Assembly (NCBI GenBank): GCA_963555705.1
Contig: OY743168.1
Location: forward strand, 23,442,139-23,506,138
Source of the DNA: Ligustrum vulgare
Taxonomy: Eukaryota; Streptophyta; Magnoliopsida; Lamiales; Oleaceae
Direction: 5' to 3'
DNA: 64,000 nt
The stretch's first letter is position 1. Each line of letters opens with the position of its first letter. The notes below the pieces were generated by a model. The model ran no database searches. It was not told the origin of the DNA and saw only the letters and a program-made list of their open reading frames with translations. Below are positions 35,511-48,100 of the stretch, piece after piece. Both the position numbers and the translations under genes were made by a program.

Positions 35511-35851
35511 GTAAAATGACCAACACAAAAATTAGGTACTCATGAAATCCATTCCTACTTATCGTGATCAATAAATCAATAGTTTTTTCATGCCCATGCA
35601 AATTTATGAATTCAGAATTTTCACTCAAATTGTTATTACTCTATGCAAATGTCAATTATTTGAAAAAGTTCTATGAATTTATAAATTTTCTCAAAAATAT
35701 ATATATATAATTTTTTTCTGTATTTTTAAGTGCTGGAAGTTCATTTTTAATTTTTTACCACTTTTTAATCTTCCTCTTGCTCGATGATTTCTTCAATAGA
35801 TTTAAGCTTCGTTCACGTAAATCTGATAACTATATTTAGTCATTAAAATTC

Positions 35852-37534
35852 AGGCGGTGCACATGTGAAACGATTGAAGACAAAGATTTATTTTATTATG
35901 GATTGGTTCTGTATTGTTGCTCATCAAATTGTTGCTTCACAGTTGAAACAAATGAATGCAAATTATTAATACTATACAGTTTCCCAAATTCTTGTCACAG
36001 GAATGGAAATGACCTCCGTTTACTACTTGCACCGCTTAAACAGAAAACAACATCAAAACAAGTTTCTTCAAAGATTAGTAAGTATTATTTAATCATCACA
36101 CTATTTTTCACACTTTCTTTTTCAGATTAAATATATTAATAAACTACTGTTTCTATCAGAAAATCCCAAACTCATTTTGTGGAATTCCAATACAAGAAAC
36201 AATGTTAGGTCATTTTATCTTACCGACTACTGAAGAAGTTTTCCAGGTGAAATTTGAAAACCTAAATGGATCATCATGGCTCACACAAGGATGGTTGAAT
36301 TTTATGATAAAAAATAATGTTCAACCTGGGTATTACATAGCTTTTAAGAGAATTCATAATTGGCATTTTGAAGTTCAACTATTTGATTTATCATCTTTAC
36401 AAATTACCAACAAGAGCAGGTACGTACATTATCGACATTTCATTCATTTATCTCTTGTCAAACAATTAATTATATACAATAACAAAATATCCATACGTAT
36501 ATAGTAATATATTCCACGTATAACGTACACTTACATTAAAATATAATTATTTGGTTAGTGCTAACCAACCTCGATGTGATGATAACATCAATTCTCGATT
36601 CGTGCGCACTCTACACAGACTTCCAAAAGAAGTTCCTACATTAGTACGTCAACTAAACTCTTCTAATTACCTTATATTTTGTTTCATCTTACTACAACTA
36701 ACACATTCGATATTTCTTTTCTATTTCATGAAACATACATAGAGACTACCGCAAAAATTTACATATCTATTTGGATCAAACTTACGCACTCCTGTCAATA
36801 TTATTACAAGTTCAAAATAAAAGACAATATCTTGCTAAAGGATGGTCCATATTCTTAAAGAAAAATTGCGTTTACAAAAATTACTCTCTTTTATTCAATT
36901 ACATAGATCAATCAACATTCAGTATACAAATATATAATCCGATTGGCAATGAAATACTAGAGTATTCTCAGCCAACATGTCACAATTACCCAATTCCAGG
37001 TAACGTTGGTTTCTTCATCATTTAAAACTATTGTTTTTATTTCCAATATCATAAATTTTATTATTGATATGTTTCATTATGTCATCGACAACACTTTATT
37101 ACAGGACGACCGATACACGGTATACCAACATTTACATTTCAAGTTCGTGCAGAAAAAAATTTACATCGTCGTATTGTAAGTCGATGCTTTCATATATTGC
37201 AGATTACCATTTATAAATTTGTCCAAAAAATAACTTACTGCTTCCAACTTTTTAATGGCAGTGGATCCCGTCTCGATTCTCTAGAATTTTTCTTCCACAC
37301 AAACCATCAATGATATATATTGAGGACGCCAAAAAACATACCTGGGAATGCAAGACATGGAGAAGAAAACATAATGGCCAAGTAATTGCTATAATTAATG
37401 GTTGGTCATGTTTTTATACGGCTAAAAATATTGAGAATAAAGACGTGCTAATGTTTGAATTACTTAGCAATACACCTACAACCTTTGTCGTGTATAAATA
37501 TCGCTATCCTACGGGACAAATGAGTTGCACTTAA
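35852..37534 (+). pseudogene. gene with three B3-type DNA-binding domains (REM-like), frameshifted
   Basis: Probable exons: 36160-36419, 36559-36643, 36743-36999, 37105-37175 and 37262-37534, with possible 5' exon(s) from about 35852 to 36076. First B3: HFILPTTEEVFQVKFENLNG then WLTQGWLNFMIKNN. Second: LPQKFTYLFGSNLRTPVNI then QYLAKGWSIFLKKN and FSIQIYNPIGNEI. Third: IPSRFSRIFLPHKP then IAIINGWSCFYTAKNIENKD. The GW...F and LP..F landmarks are those of plant B3 domains. In the second domain the frame changes at about 36810-36820 (TCAAAATAAAAG), so this copy may be dead or contain a base error. It lies between captured fragments and the RPA1-like gene. A host REM gene is the alternative. Confidence 0.6.
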
Positions 37535-38334
37535 CATATGTCTATTTTTATTTAACTTTTATATTATTATGTGTAAACATAAATGTTAACAAGTACTAAT
37601 ATTGTAAAGTGGTTACACGACAACTTTCTGTCTACAAAACTACTAATATCGTAGTCGCTTCTATCCATGTTCTATTTAATAAAATTTTTATTTACAAGTA
37701 TCTTTTGTTACAATACATTTTGCAAATTAATTTCTCTATTGTGCCGCTAAACATTGCGCTATTTTGTTGTCTAAATTTTTCATGCTATTAATTTTCCTAC
37801 TTGTCTTCAAATCCCTATTTATTTACACAATGCCCATGTTTGAGCCTCATTATAATTTCATTATTTTAAAATATATATTTTTTAATAATGATTTTTTGGA
37901 TAATGTGTGATTTAAATTAAGAGATAGAAAAATATAATTTTATTTTATTGCATAACGTGTTGTCAAAAGTAAGACAAAGAAAAATTTATTAAAATACAGT
38001 AAGTACCATATAATTGCAAAATTGTTGTATATATTCAATTTTTTTTAAAAAAAAATTATATCAGAGGAATAAAAATAATAAACCAACTCAAACATGTAAG
38101 ACAAAATGTTTTTCAGTTTCAAGACACGCCTCAGTTTGTTCAAAGTTTTTTTTTTAAAAAAAAAACTTGTTTTTTATGTTCGTTAAAAATTGATTTTGAA
38201 ATTTTTTTAAGAAAATACATATTTAAATATATATTTGTCAAATGGTATTCGACTTTTATGTAGCCGGCATTATTTTTACTTTTTTGTATTTTCAAGTAGC
38301 AATTGTGGTTAAAATGTAGCTACGAAATATAAAG
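37535..38334. other. gap, AT-rich, no gene seen
   Basis: Long A and T runs and no coding similarity. A polyadenylation region for the B3 gene would fall at the left end. Confidence 0.4.
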
Positions 38335-38872
38335 ATGGGCGTTGGTTGGGTTGGATCGATTTTTTTTCCCAATCCAAACCCAACCCACTATGGATGGGTT
38401 GATAAAAAATTAACCCCACCCAACTTGATTACGAGTTCGAACCTAACCCAAACCAACCAACCAAATTACGTTCATGTCGCGTCGTATTGGACAGTTTGGA
38501 TTTTGGCCCAATTAGTAAAAATTTTGAAAATGAAAAAAACAACTCATTAATCAATCTTTAATTAAAATTAATTATGTACACTATAATAACCAGAAATATA
38601 AAAAATTATACACTTAATAATAAAATTAAAATATGTTCAATCAATATTTAAATAATTTAAGTTTCATTAAAAAAAATTAAAAAAAATCAAATTTATTTGG
38701 GTTGGGTTGGGTTGGATCGAGTTATTCATCCAACCCACAACACGACCCAACTCGACAAAAAAAAAAAAAACTCTAACCCAACGCAATTTTCATGAAAAAC
38801 CAACCCAAACCGATCAGATTTGGTCGTTTTTGGCGGATTCGACGGGTTCGATAAGTTTTTGCCCACTTCTAA
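38335..38872. repeat. probable hAT-like non-autonomous element
   Basis: It starts AGATGGGCG and ends GCCCACTTCT, imperfect inverted ends, with subterminal GGGTTGGGTTGGAT repeats on both sides. This is a common plant MITE layout. No convincing 8-bp target duplication was seen. Confidence 0.45.
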
Positions 38873-40263
38873 AAAAATATATGTTTATTTAAAAGTGGTG
38901 TTGAAATTTATTATAATAAATCAAATTATTTTATAAACTATTTACCAAACACTTGCTTAGTTATGGTTCATATATTGAACTACTATAAGATACGACAAAA
39001 TTATGTATATATTTGGCTGTAAAACAATTAAACAAATCAATTACATAGACCAAACTGAACACTGTTATAGATAAAGACTAACTTCTCTGTCACACAACAT
39101 GTCGGTACTTGAAATATCTCAGCCACTACCTTTGCTCACATTTCTTTTACATGTCAATAAGATAAGCCTACAATATTACAATATTTCTTTACGCTAAGTC
39201 TGTACCAACTTTTTAACACAAATAAATATCTACTCTTTCTAGGGTGTTTTCGGTAAACATTTGTAATAATCAACACAATTTTCAACACTACTTTTTAATC
39301 ACACATTTATTCTATATTTAATTTTTAATCACACATATTACCTACAAAATACAAATAACTCAAATCATTATCTGTTATAACAATTGCCAGACATAAGCTT
39401 AGACAAACTGATATTACTATGCCTCCATTTATAACTGAATCTTTATTTTTTATAATCACGTTTTTAAACAATACAATTTCTCAAATCACTTTTTAATTAC
39501 ACACATTTTCTCTGTCAAATTTTCAACCATTATTTTTTTACCTCAAATTCATAAATAAATAAATAAATTTATAAAGCAAACGGTATTACCAAACTGAGGC
39601 TTCTTATGCTCGTTTGAATAAATAAAATTTGAATTCTGATATTTATTATATAATTCTTTTTATGTAACATGTATTGTTCAAAAATAAATATAGAAAAAAT
39701 GTGTACTTAAAAATTTATTTCGACAATATATCCAATTACAGATAATTTTATTCTTTAAAATACAAGAACTGTATTACCGAATGAGTACCTTATATAAACA
39801 AAAAATACCCTTTTCAATCTGATCACATGCTTCACCCCCACTTTAGTAATATATATTGTAGTTCTCCATTATTTTTTAGATAACAGGTCATTAAAATATT
39901 TTTTTTATTTCAAATTTTAATGCTTAACTAGGATTTATCACAATCTCACACCTGTAAGGCTGTAAGCAAATAAAGGCTAAAGGAAGGCACCAACTTCCCC
40001 TTCCACCACATGATAACTTTTATAAACATTACCACACAATATCTTTCACAGACTCTGCTTCACTTTGTTTTCAACGCCCACTTTTTCCCTTCACTTTGTG
40101 TGTGTGTGCATATATATATATATATATATATCTCAGATTCTCACTACAAGAACGCTTCACATAACTTTCATTACGTTTCTTATCTTCAACCCTAAGATAT
40201 ACTTATACAGACACCACCAAAGTTTTAAACACCTTTAAAAATTCCTCCACTGCTGTTCATATC
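38873..40263. other. gap with MITE scraps and an AT microsatellite
   Basis: AT-rich repeats resembling the MITE families described elsewhere lie at 39240-39600 (ending ACCAAACTGAGGC). A (TG)n-(AT)n microsatellite lies at 40098-40131, just upstream of the RPA1-like gene. Promoter elements were not resolved. Confidence 0.4.
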
Positions 40264-41911
40264 ATGGAAAATCAGAACAACTATGTTACAGAAATTACTC
40301 CTGCTACGACTAAATGGACTGTTAAAGTTATTGTTGCCGGGAAGCATTCACCAAAACAAGCAAGATATAACTCTGGCCGATATCAGTACGTAGACTTCAT
40401 GGATCTACAGGTACGTAAATATCTTCTCATTTTTCACTGCACTTTTTTTTCTACCATTGTAAGAGCTTAACGAATTTGTTCGATTTTCTATAACAAAATA
40501 GGGATCAATGGTCACAGCTACTATTTATGGTGGCGACATTTCTGCACTGGGTGACCAATTAATCCTTGGAAAAACTTACAATATGTCTGATGCCATAGTG
40601 AAGAAGAATAATCCAGCTTACAAATTTTCAAAAGGAGACTTCAATTGGACATTGACGGGTAAAACGAAAATAGAATTGCTGGATGAAGAGAACCTTGAGT
40701 TCCTTTTTTCACAAACTCAAATCACTCCTTTTGATCGATTTCAGAACCATATGGACCAAAACGACACCATAAGTAAGTTTTAAAATAATACTTTAACGAA
40801 TATTAATGTTTCAACATTGTTGTCGTTTATACTATCCTTCTTGCTTCACTGAATATTACTCACATATCATTCTGTTCAAAATTATTTTATACAATTTCTA
40901 TATTTGTAGACGTGATTGCCATTGTTCTTGACATACATCCGAAAAAAAAGGTGCATGGATACAACGGGAATCAAACGGTAATTCAAGAAGTGCTACTTAT
41001 GAACAAAGACTTTCAAACAATTTTCCTAACACTATGGGATTCCTTTGTCGAGAGGGAAGGTTTAGCTCTTCAACAGTTGGTACATGATAAGCCTATTGTA
41101 TGGATAACAAACTTGAAAGTGGCATCATACAATGGTATGTGACAATATATAACAAAATACACAGTATATAATATATTGAAGCAACACTTCTACTTCAAAT
41201 TTATGCTATATAATTTACTTCAAAATATAGGTTTAAATCTTTCCACAAAAAATGACTCCAGCTTCTTCATTAACTCCCGTATCGCAGAACTTCTTCACTA
41301 TAAAAATTGGTACATCTTTTTCATCTGTTCAGTACATTACTTAACCCAGTATTCTTGCTAGAAATATGTTTTATACGTCTTCTTACTCTGTATCTTATCA
41401 TTAGGACCGAATTAAATATCGACAAAATCAACGCTAATAATCCTGAAAATCGCCTATCGTCGTTCATGGCACCTACTTTTCCACCTGCTGACCCGAATGA
41501 TTTCTCAACAATCCATTCAATGTTAACTGCGATTCCGTCGGTCAATAAGAAGTTTTTTTGGTTGAAAGCGCGATCAAAAATAACAGCTACAAATCAATCT
41601 TATTGGTACGTCGGGTGCAGCTACTGCAACAAAACATCATGTGCCAACTTAGGAGAAATATATAATTGTGTCTATTGCGAGAATCACCACGCAAAGGCTG
41701 TACCAAGGTTATGCAATTCCCGTATTTATACTTGTTCAGAAGTCCATTATTATAGTACAAAATTTCCTGATAATTTTTATTCTTGTATAGAATTCGAGTG
41801 ACATTACAATTGGAAGACGAAACTGGTTCAATTCATGCTAATGCTATAGGTCCGATAGCAGAAACATTGCTACATTCAACTGCAGATGCCATTTCTCGAC
41901 ACTTCATCTCG
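40264..41911 (+). CDS. RPA1-like single-strand DNA-binding protein (six exons, C-terminus missing)
   Basis: Exons 40264-40410, 40502-40772, 40910-41134, 41231-41309, 41405-41707 and 41791-41911 join in phase at GT-AG sites. The protein starts MENQNNYVTEITPATTKWTV. Two OB-fold-like parts follow (YVDFMDLQGSMVTATIYGGD; VIAIVLDIHP ... EVLLMNKDFQTIFLTLWDSF), then a C-terminal OB fold with a Cys4 zinc ribbon (WYVGCSYCNKTSC ... CVYCENHHAK) and LQLEDETGSIHANAIGPIAE. RPA1 binds single-stranded DNA in replication and repair, and plant Helitrons often carry RPA1 copies. After 41911 the expected final helix is not found, so this copy seems shortened. It may be Helitron-encoded, since the Rep gene lies upstream on the same strand, or a host paralogue. 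Confidence 0.8.
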
Positions 41912-42415
41912 GTATTACTGCATTACATTTTATTTTTATACAACAATTTCTTATAGCCATTTAAATATAAATTAATAAATTATAAAATGTCTGTTTGATT
42001 CTCATTATAAATAACTCATTTTTTTAAGTACTCAACTTTAACAACATTTTTAATAATAAAATATTCTATACATAAATTCAAAATTTTTCTTTCATTTTCA
42101 ATCATACGATATCATATCAATCATGGTAATACTGTTTGGTTTATAATAAACTAGTTTAATTATGATTTTTAGATAATAGTAATGGTTAAAAATTAGAGAG
42201 AGAAAATTTATATTGTTAAAAAGTGATTTGAAAATTTGCGTGGTTTACACTTTTTTATGTTTAGTGAACACATGCCAAATAATGTATATCTTCAGCTGAT
42301 CAAAGTATCGAATATTGGTCATTACATTTACACTTATGATTTAATTGTCCCAATAATTTCTCGATGTATGTCTATTTTGTCGACTAATCATTAAAATTTA
42401 AAATATCGAGTTTTA
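41912..42415. other. gap downstream of the RPA1-like gene
   Basis: AT-rich, no gene. A Helitron CTRR end with a hairpin was looked for here and not found with confidence. Confidence 0.35.
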
Positions 42416-42590
42416 GCCTTTGTTTGATTTTATTTAAATTTTTCTCTTTTTCTACAGTACTTAATCTCAATCATCCAATAAAAGTTAAGTCCACAATATT
42501 TGACTTTTCAACCAAATTTCAATCATCTATTCTTCTAAAAATCACCATTCATTTCAAAAAAATTATTTTTAAACAATACCAAACACACAC
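42416..42590. mobile_element. Tourist-like MITE (TTA duplication), copy 1
   Basis: Ends GCCTTTGTTTGATT and CCAAACACACAC are flanked by TTA on both sides (42413-42415 and 42591-42593). The inside, in reverse, matches the element at 47839-48004 (shared ATATTTGACTTTTCAAC, CTAAAAATCACCATTCAT). The TTA duplication and small size fit PIF/Harbinger-derived MITEs. Confidence 0.75.
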
Positions 42591-43035
42591 TTAGTCACTA
42601 AATTTGTCAAAATGTTGGACTTTAGCCATTGACTTAACTTTACTGAGTTGATGACATGACAATCACTTTTAACCAACTAATCACGACACGCCAAATTACC
42701 GCGTAAGAAATTTTTAAAAATGTTTTGACTAGTCACTAAACTTTTAAAAATATCTTACTGTCGATTTATTATATGCAACTCATAATTTGGAAGAACATTT
42801 CTAAATTTTCAGGTCATTTGTGTCATTTTTACAAGTTTGGTGACCAGAATCAATCACCTTAAAATTTAGTAACAATCAAAGATGTTTTTAAAACTTTAGT
42901 GACCTATATGTTTTTAAAAATTTCTTACATTGAAATTTGGAGTGTTGCGAGTGGCTGATTAAGGGTGATGTGGCGACACGTATACATTTCACCCGTCATG
43001 TAATCAACTTCGCAATGAAAGTTAAGCCAATCACT
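42591..43035. other. gap, repeat-like, no gene
   Basis: Phrases such as AGTCACTAAACTTTTAAAAA and its reverse complement TTTAAAACTTTAGTGACC occur near the two ends, suggesting a further small inverted-repeat element. Borders are not clear. Confidence 0.35.
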
Positions 43036-43396
43036 AGATATGTCAACGAGCCGAGCTGAAGATTAAGATTCGAGATTTTAGGGATCAAGTTTTTTTTTGC
43101 CCGAGCCAAGTCAAAGCTCGAACAAATCTTTTAGGCTCAACTCGAGCTTCTTCGAGCCGAGTCGAGCTTAGCCTTTATTTTTTCATTGTTTTTATTTTTT
43201 TACATATACATGTTGCATATGAATCTTGTTTAGTTAAAAATATAATGCGTACAATAAATGTAGTACAAATATAACACGAACCAACCCTATGGATTGACGG
43301 GCCAAGCGGGCAGGCCTCGGTTCGATCCTCCGAGCTACAAGATTTTGCTTGCGAGTCCAAGCTGCTCGAGCTAACGAATTTTTTTGATACTCCTAT
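43036..43396. mobile_element. hAT-like MITE with 8-bp duplication CAATCACT
   Basis: The element is flanked by CAATCACT at 43028-43035 and 43397-43404. Its ends (AGATATGTCAACGAG and ATACTCCTAT) are weak inverted repeats. The inside has the GAGCCGAGTCGAGCT-type repeats common in plant hAT MITEs. No coding capacity. Confidence 0.8.
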
Positions 43397-44519
43397 CAAT
43401 CACTAATGTCCTACGTTTTGATATGTTTGATGATTAAAACTCTGACATTTTAAACTTTACAAAGTGTTCGACTGCGGTGTTTCATTTTGGTTTATGAACA
43501 TGTTTTTTAACACAATATCTCATACCGCTTTTTAATCATACACGATTTCTCCATCCAATTTTCAATGACACATTTTACTTTAAAAAAAAAAAAAAAAAAC
43601 ATTTTTACTGTCACCAGTTATAGTGATTAATTGAAGATGCTCTTGGCAGTGTTTGAAATGACATTTTCTCAACCAATTTTCCATCTTTGTAGTGTTTGAT
43701 TGCTACTTTTTTCCCTTCAATTCATTTTCTAGCTTAGGGTCACGCGCGCATTTTTTCCTTGAATTCCGTGAAATCATTTTCTCGTGTATGTAGGTGAATA
43801 TATTTTCCAGTCAAAACTTTTAACTATTTTCGTCATGTTTGATTATTTTTATTGTTATTAATTGATTTTTTTTTAAAAAAATTAACATTATTATTATCAA
43901 GTACAAATATATATAAAAATTAAAAAAAAAATTTCTTTTGATTAAAATAATTAAAATTTATTTTATTTATCATGAAAAATAATGTCAATCAAATAACAAA
44001 AGTTGAAAAATTCCTTATTTTTTCCACCTAAAAAATTAACAACCAAATACATTAAACTTTCAATTTCCAAAAATTTAATTCTCAAAAATTGAATTACCTA
44101 AAATTCATTTTCTTTCCAAATTAATTATTGAGACAACTCTCTCTCTTTTTTTTTTTTTTACTACACCTCTCTTACAAGTTACGCTGGGATTCCTATCAAA
44201 TTCTCTCTTTTAAATTGAAAATTTTAATCATGAACTGGGATTGGTGGTGTTTTTGGTCTTGCAGAGTGGCGAGAAACTGAATATTTCAAGGTTTGTCTTT
44301 TTCTTTCATTTTTTTTTTTTTTTTTTACTGAATTTAACCGTCGTCTCGTTTCTAGTTTATTCTTGACTTTTTACCCAGTATCTGTTTGCGGGGTAATTCA
44401 ATATACACATTAGAATTTTTTTTCAAATCAATCAAATTCAATAAAAACAAGAAAAGAGCCGCAATTCAGTGGAGGCCAGCACAGAAAGCCGTTACAATAG
44501 CGCAGAAAGAGACAGAGGT
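43397..44519. other. intergenic, no gene seen
   Basis: AT-rich sequence with a poly-A run near 43582-43600, poly-T near 44146-44160 and MITE-like scraps. Nothing coding was recognised. Confidence 0.4.
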
Positions 44520-44620
44520 GGTGGGTTGGGGCGGGGCGGGGGCGGGGTGGACGGAGTAGATTATACTTTCATAATACGCATATATCTTTATATATATAAA
44601 TAAAGATCATAAAAAGGAAG
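44520..44620 (+). promoter_or_regulatory. SUN gene core promoter: G-rich tract and TATA-like box
   Basis: 44520-44551 contains GGG, GGGG, GGGG, GGGGG and GGGG runs separated by one or two bases, a G-quadruplex pattern on the plus strand. About 40-50 bp downstream is TATATATAAATAAAG (44592-44606), a TATA-like box. A 5' untranslated exon would follow, ending near 44720 (AATTCAG before GTGATC). Confidence 0.5.
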
Positions 44621-45184
44621 TCGACACGGCAAAGAAATAGCGGACGATCTGCTGAAAGTTAGGCTTAGCCAATTTTAAGTTTCCAGAACATTCAAAGACC
44701 TGTTTCTCGATACAATTCAGGTGATCTTTTTTGTTCTAGATTCAGATCGTTTTTCTTTCAGTTGAATTCTTTATAAGAATTATGGGTTTTTATGGATCTA
44801 GGTGCTGAACAGTCTTTTGATCAATCAATTTGATTTTCTTGATTCTGATCTAGATTTTTCAGGTTGTTTTCTTGAAATTTATAAAATTGACCTGGAATGA
44901 TCGATTTTGGTTGAAATTTGAATGGATTTGTGGTGGTTTGAATTGTGATGTATTGAAACATCTGTATCTGGTTTTGCAGTAACGTCGTTTCTTACGTGTG
45001 AAAGTGCTTACTTATTCTTTACTTCCCTGCTCAAATAAAATTTGCAAATTTTTGCTTGTATATTGCCAATTATTTTAATGTATAAAATGCTTCTTTTTTT
45101 TTTTTTTTTTTTTTGTTACAGGCTATTCCTATTGTTTCCTCTCATTAGAGCTGTAATCCTAGCATTGGATTGGATTGATGTGCA

Positions 45185-48100
45185 ATGCAGAGATCACGCA
45201 GGGCTCTTCTGCAAAGAAGAGTTTTAGAGAAGGCAATGGGTGGAAGGTCTCACTTGTATAAGGTTTCTCTTTCTCTTGTTGTTGTTCTTTGGGGCCTTGC
45301 GTTTCTCATGAATATATGGTTTGGCCATGGTGATGGTTGCAAAGGTTAGTCCAGTTTTTTTGAGTTCACCACCATTGGATTTTGTATTAGATCATATTTG
45401 TCTTGCATTTTAAAAGCAATGCTATTGGATAATATAGTCATTTATTATGCACACTAGTGGTCCTATGGTGGCTAGCTCTTTGTTCAATTAGTTCTCTAAC
45501 AAAATGCGTAGGTGTATGAGTCTATGACCTATCTGAGATTCAGGGTGCTCAAGCTAAACTTGTGTTATTGTATAAAGGTCTTAAAAATGTTCAAGCTTGG
45601 TTTGCATGACCTTTTGATGTGTCAAATTCAAGCCAAGCTAGTGCGGTATTCTTTTCCAGTTTGCTTCTTTCTTGAGCTGGTTTTGAACATGCTCTAAATA
45701 AGCTAGTCCCTATTTGCTTGACTATATTTACATACCTAATTGGATGTTGGATCACAAGGTTGGATAATTGCTGTAATAGAGATGATTTCAGTTGCGTCCT
45801 AGTCTCGTGACTGTTCTTAAATTGTTCTTATCCAGCATAATTTGCTCTTCATTGTTCTATCACCTTCTGTATCGATTGTTTTCACCCACCTGCTAAATAT
45901 TGAATGTTTTAATGGATGCAGATGAATCTCGTGAATTCCCTTTTGGTACAAGAACGGGGGATGAAGATCAAATGGGGTCTGATAGGAGTCAAATATTACA
46001 GGTGGATGAAGTTCCTGTAGTGGGAATTCATCCCGAAGACTCCATTGTTAATTTGGGTACAGAGGGTGAATCAAAAATCAAGTCAGCAAATGTTAAGTCT
46101 GAACCGGCCATTGCAGAGCAGACTGAGGCAAACAGATTGGACTCTGGAGAGAATATAAAGGAGACTCCTAAAAGTGACAAGTTGTCTCATGCAGTCCTTC
46201 CAGGTCTTGATGAATTCAAGTACAAAGCATTAAATTCTAGAAGTAGACATTTAAGTGGTGAGGCTGGAAGCATTATTCACAGAGTGGAGCCTGGAGGGGC
46301 AGAATACAACTATGCTTCTGCCTCAAAAGGAGCGAAGGTCTTGGCGTATAACAAAGAAGCAAAGGGTGCTTCTAATATCTTAAGTCGAGATAAGGATAAG
46401 TACCTTCGAAATCCTTGCTCTGCCGAGGAAAAGTTTGTTGTCATTGAACTTTCCGAAGAAACATTAGTGGATACAATTGAAATAGCAAATTTTGAGCACT
46501 ACTCATCAAATCCTAAAGGTTTGGAGCTACTTGGCAGTCCTGTTTATCCAACTGATTCATGGGTTAAACTTGGAAATTTCACTGCTGGGAATGTGAAACA
46601 AGCTCAAAGATTCGTTCTTACGGAGCCAAAATGGATGAGATATCTCAAACTGAATTTATTGAGTCATTATGGTTCAGAGTTCTACTGTACCCTGAGTGTT
46701 CTAGAAGTGTATGGAGTGGATGCCATTGAGAAAATGCTTGAGGATCTGATCTCTGTGCAGGATAAGATAGCAGTTTCCGAGGAACTGGTTAACGAACAGA
46801 AACCTACATCCAACCAGCACATTACTACAGAAAGTGATCGTTGTCAAGATGCAGTTTATGAACCTGTTGATGAACATGGAGCTACTGGAATCAACGTGCC
46901 AGACCCAGTTGAAGAAATTCGTCGTCAGCAGTTTAACAGGATGCCTGGGGATAGTGTTCTAAAAATTCTAATGAAAAAAGTTAGATCACTGGATTTGAAT
47001 TTATTGGTTCTGGAGCGATACTTGGAGGAGTTAAATTCCAGATATGGTAACATTTTCAAAGAATTTGATAAAGAAAATGGAGAAAAAGATGTCATTTTGG
47101 AGAATATCAAGTTAGACATAAAGAGTTTCTCTGACAGCAAGGAGGTCATGGTATGCAAATCTGTGACCGTGATTCTCATTATTTTTTTATTTTTCAGTCG
47201 TCAATTGTTGGATTGTATAATTTGTATTTTAATATTATTATTTTTGCAGAATAAGGAGATCAGCAACCTTCTATCTTGGAAATCTCTTATTTCCACACAA
47301 CTCGAAGATTTATTCAGAGACAATGCTGTTCTCAGGTTTTTCCTTGTTTCGTTAATAATATGTGTTTTCTCACTTACATTGTGGCATGTGCTGCAGAAAT
47401 CTGCTGGGTGCATTATTTCATTTGACTAAATTTGTGTATTAAGTATTAACCAGTAACCTAAAAACCTCATAATTCTGAGATGAAGCTTGTTCGCTAAAAT
47501 CGTATACCGCAAGTGCACGGTTCAAGTAGTAAAGTGGACTCGAAAAGTTTGGGTTATGGTACCCACGAGAATTGATTGATTTGTAACTGAAATTATTGAT
47601 TTCATTTTAAAAGAAAAATCAAGTAACATAAAAAGTTGATTTGATGGTGAATACTAACTAACATAAATTAAAACATGGCACTATGAAAATTAGTTAACTA
47701 CGGCAAATAGGTAACAAAATATAAAAACTAGAATTAAGACTAATTATCCAAAGTAAACTAAGGACAACAAGAACTTGATGATTAAAATAAGTTAGAAAAC
47801 ATAAGACAAGGTAAATTTAGTTATTATAACTACACTAAGGGTGTGTTTGATTTTAGTTAAAATGAGATTTTTTAAAAATGAATAGTGATTTTTAGAAGAA
47901 TTGATGGTTGAAAAGTCAAATATTGTGGGCTTAACTTTTAATAGATGATTGAGATTGAATACCGTAGAAAAATGAGAATAAAAGAATGAAAAGCAAACAA
48001 GGGCTAATTTCTTCTTTCAAAAATTAATTAGTAGTAGTCAATCAATTAACCAAATTACATGGAAAATTCTAAATTTAACCTAACATATATAATAGCTTGC

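Noticed and set aside
37310..37534. A separate small gene for the third B3 domain
   Set aside because: It is joined by consistent splice sites and phase to the preceding B3 exons, so it is treated as the last exon of one gene.
47151..47429. Extension of SUN exon 2 through the intron to a stop at 47429 as the main product
   Set aside because: GT-AG sites at 47151/47249 and 47336/49882 restore a normal mid-SUN C-terminus with two membrane segments, which is the better gene model.
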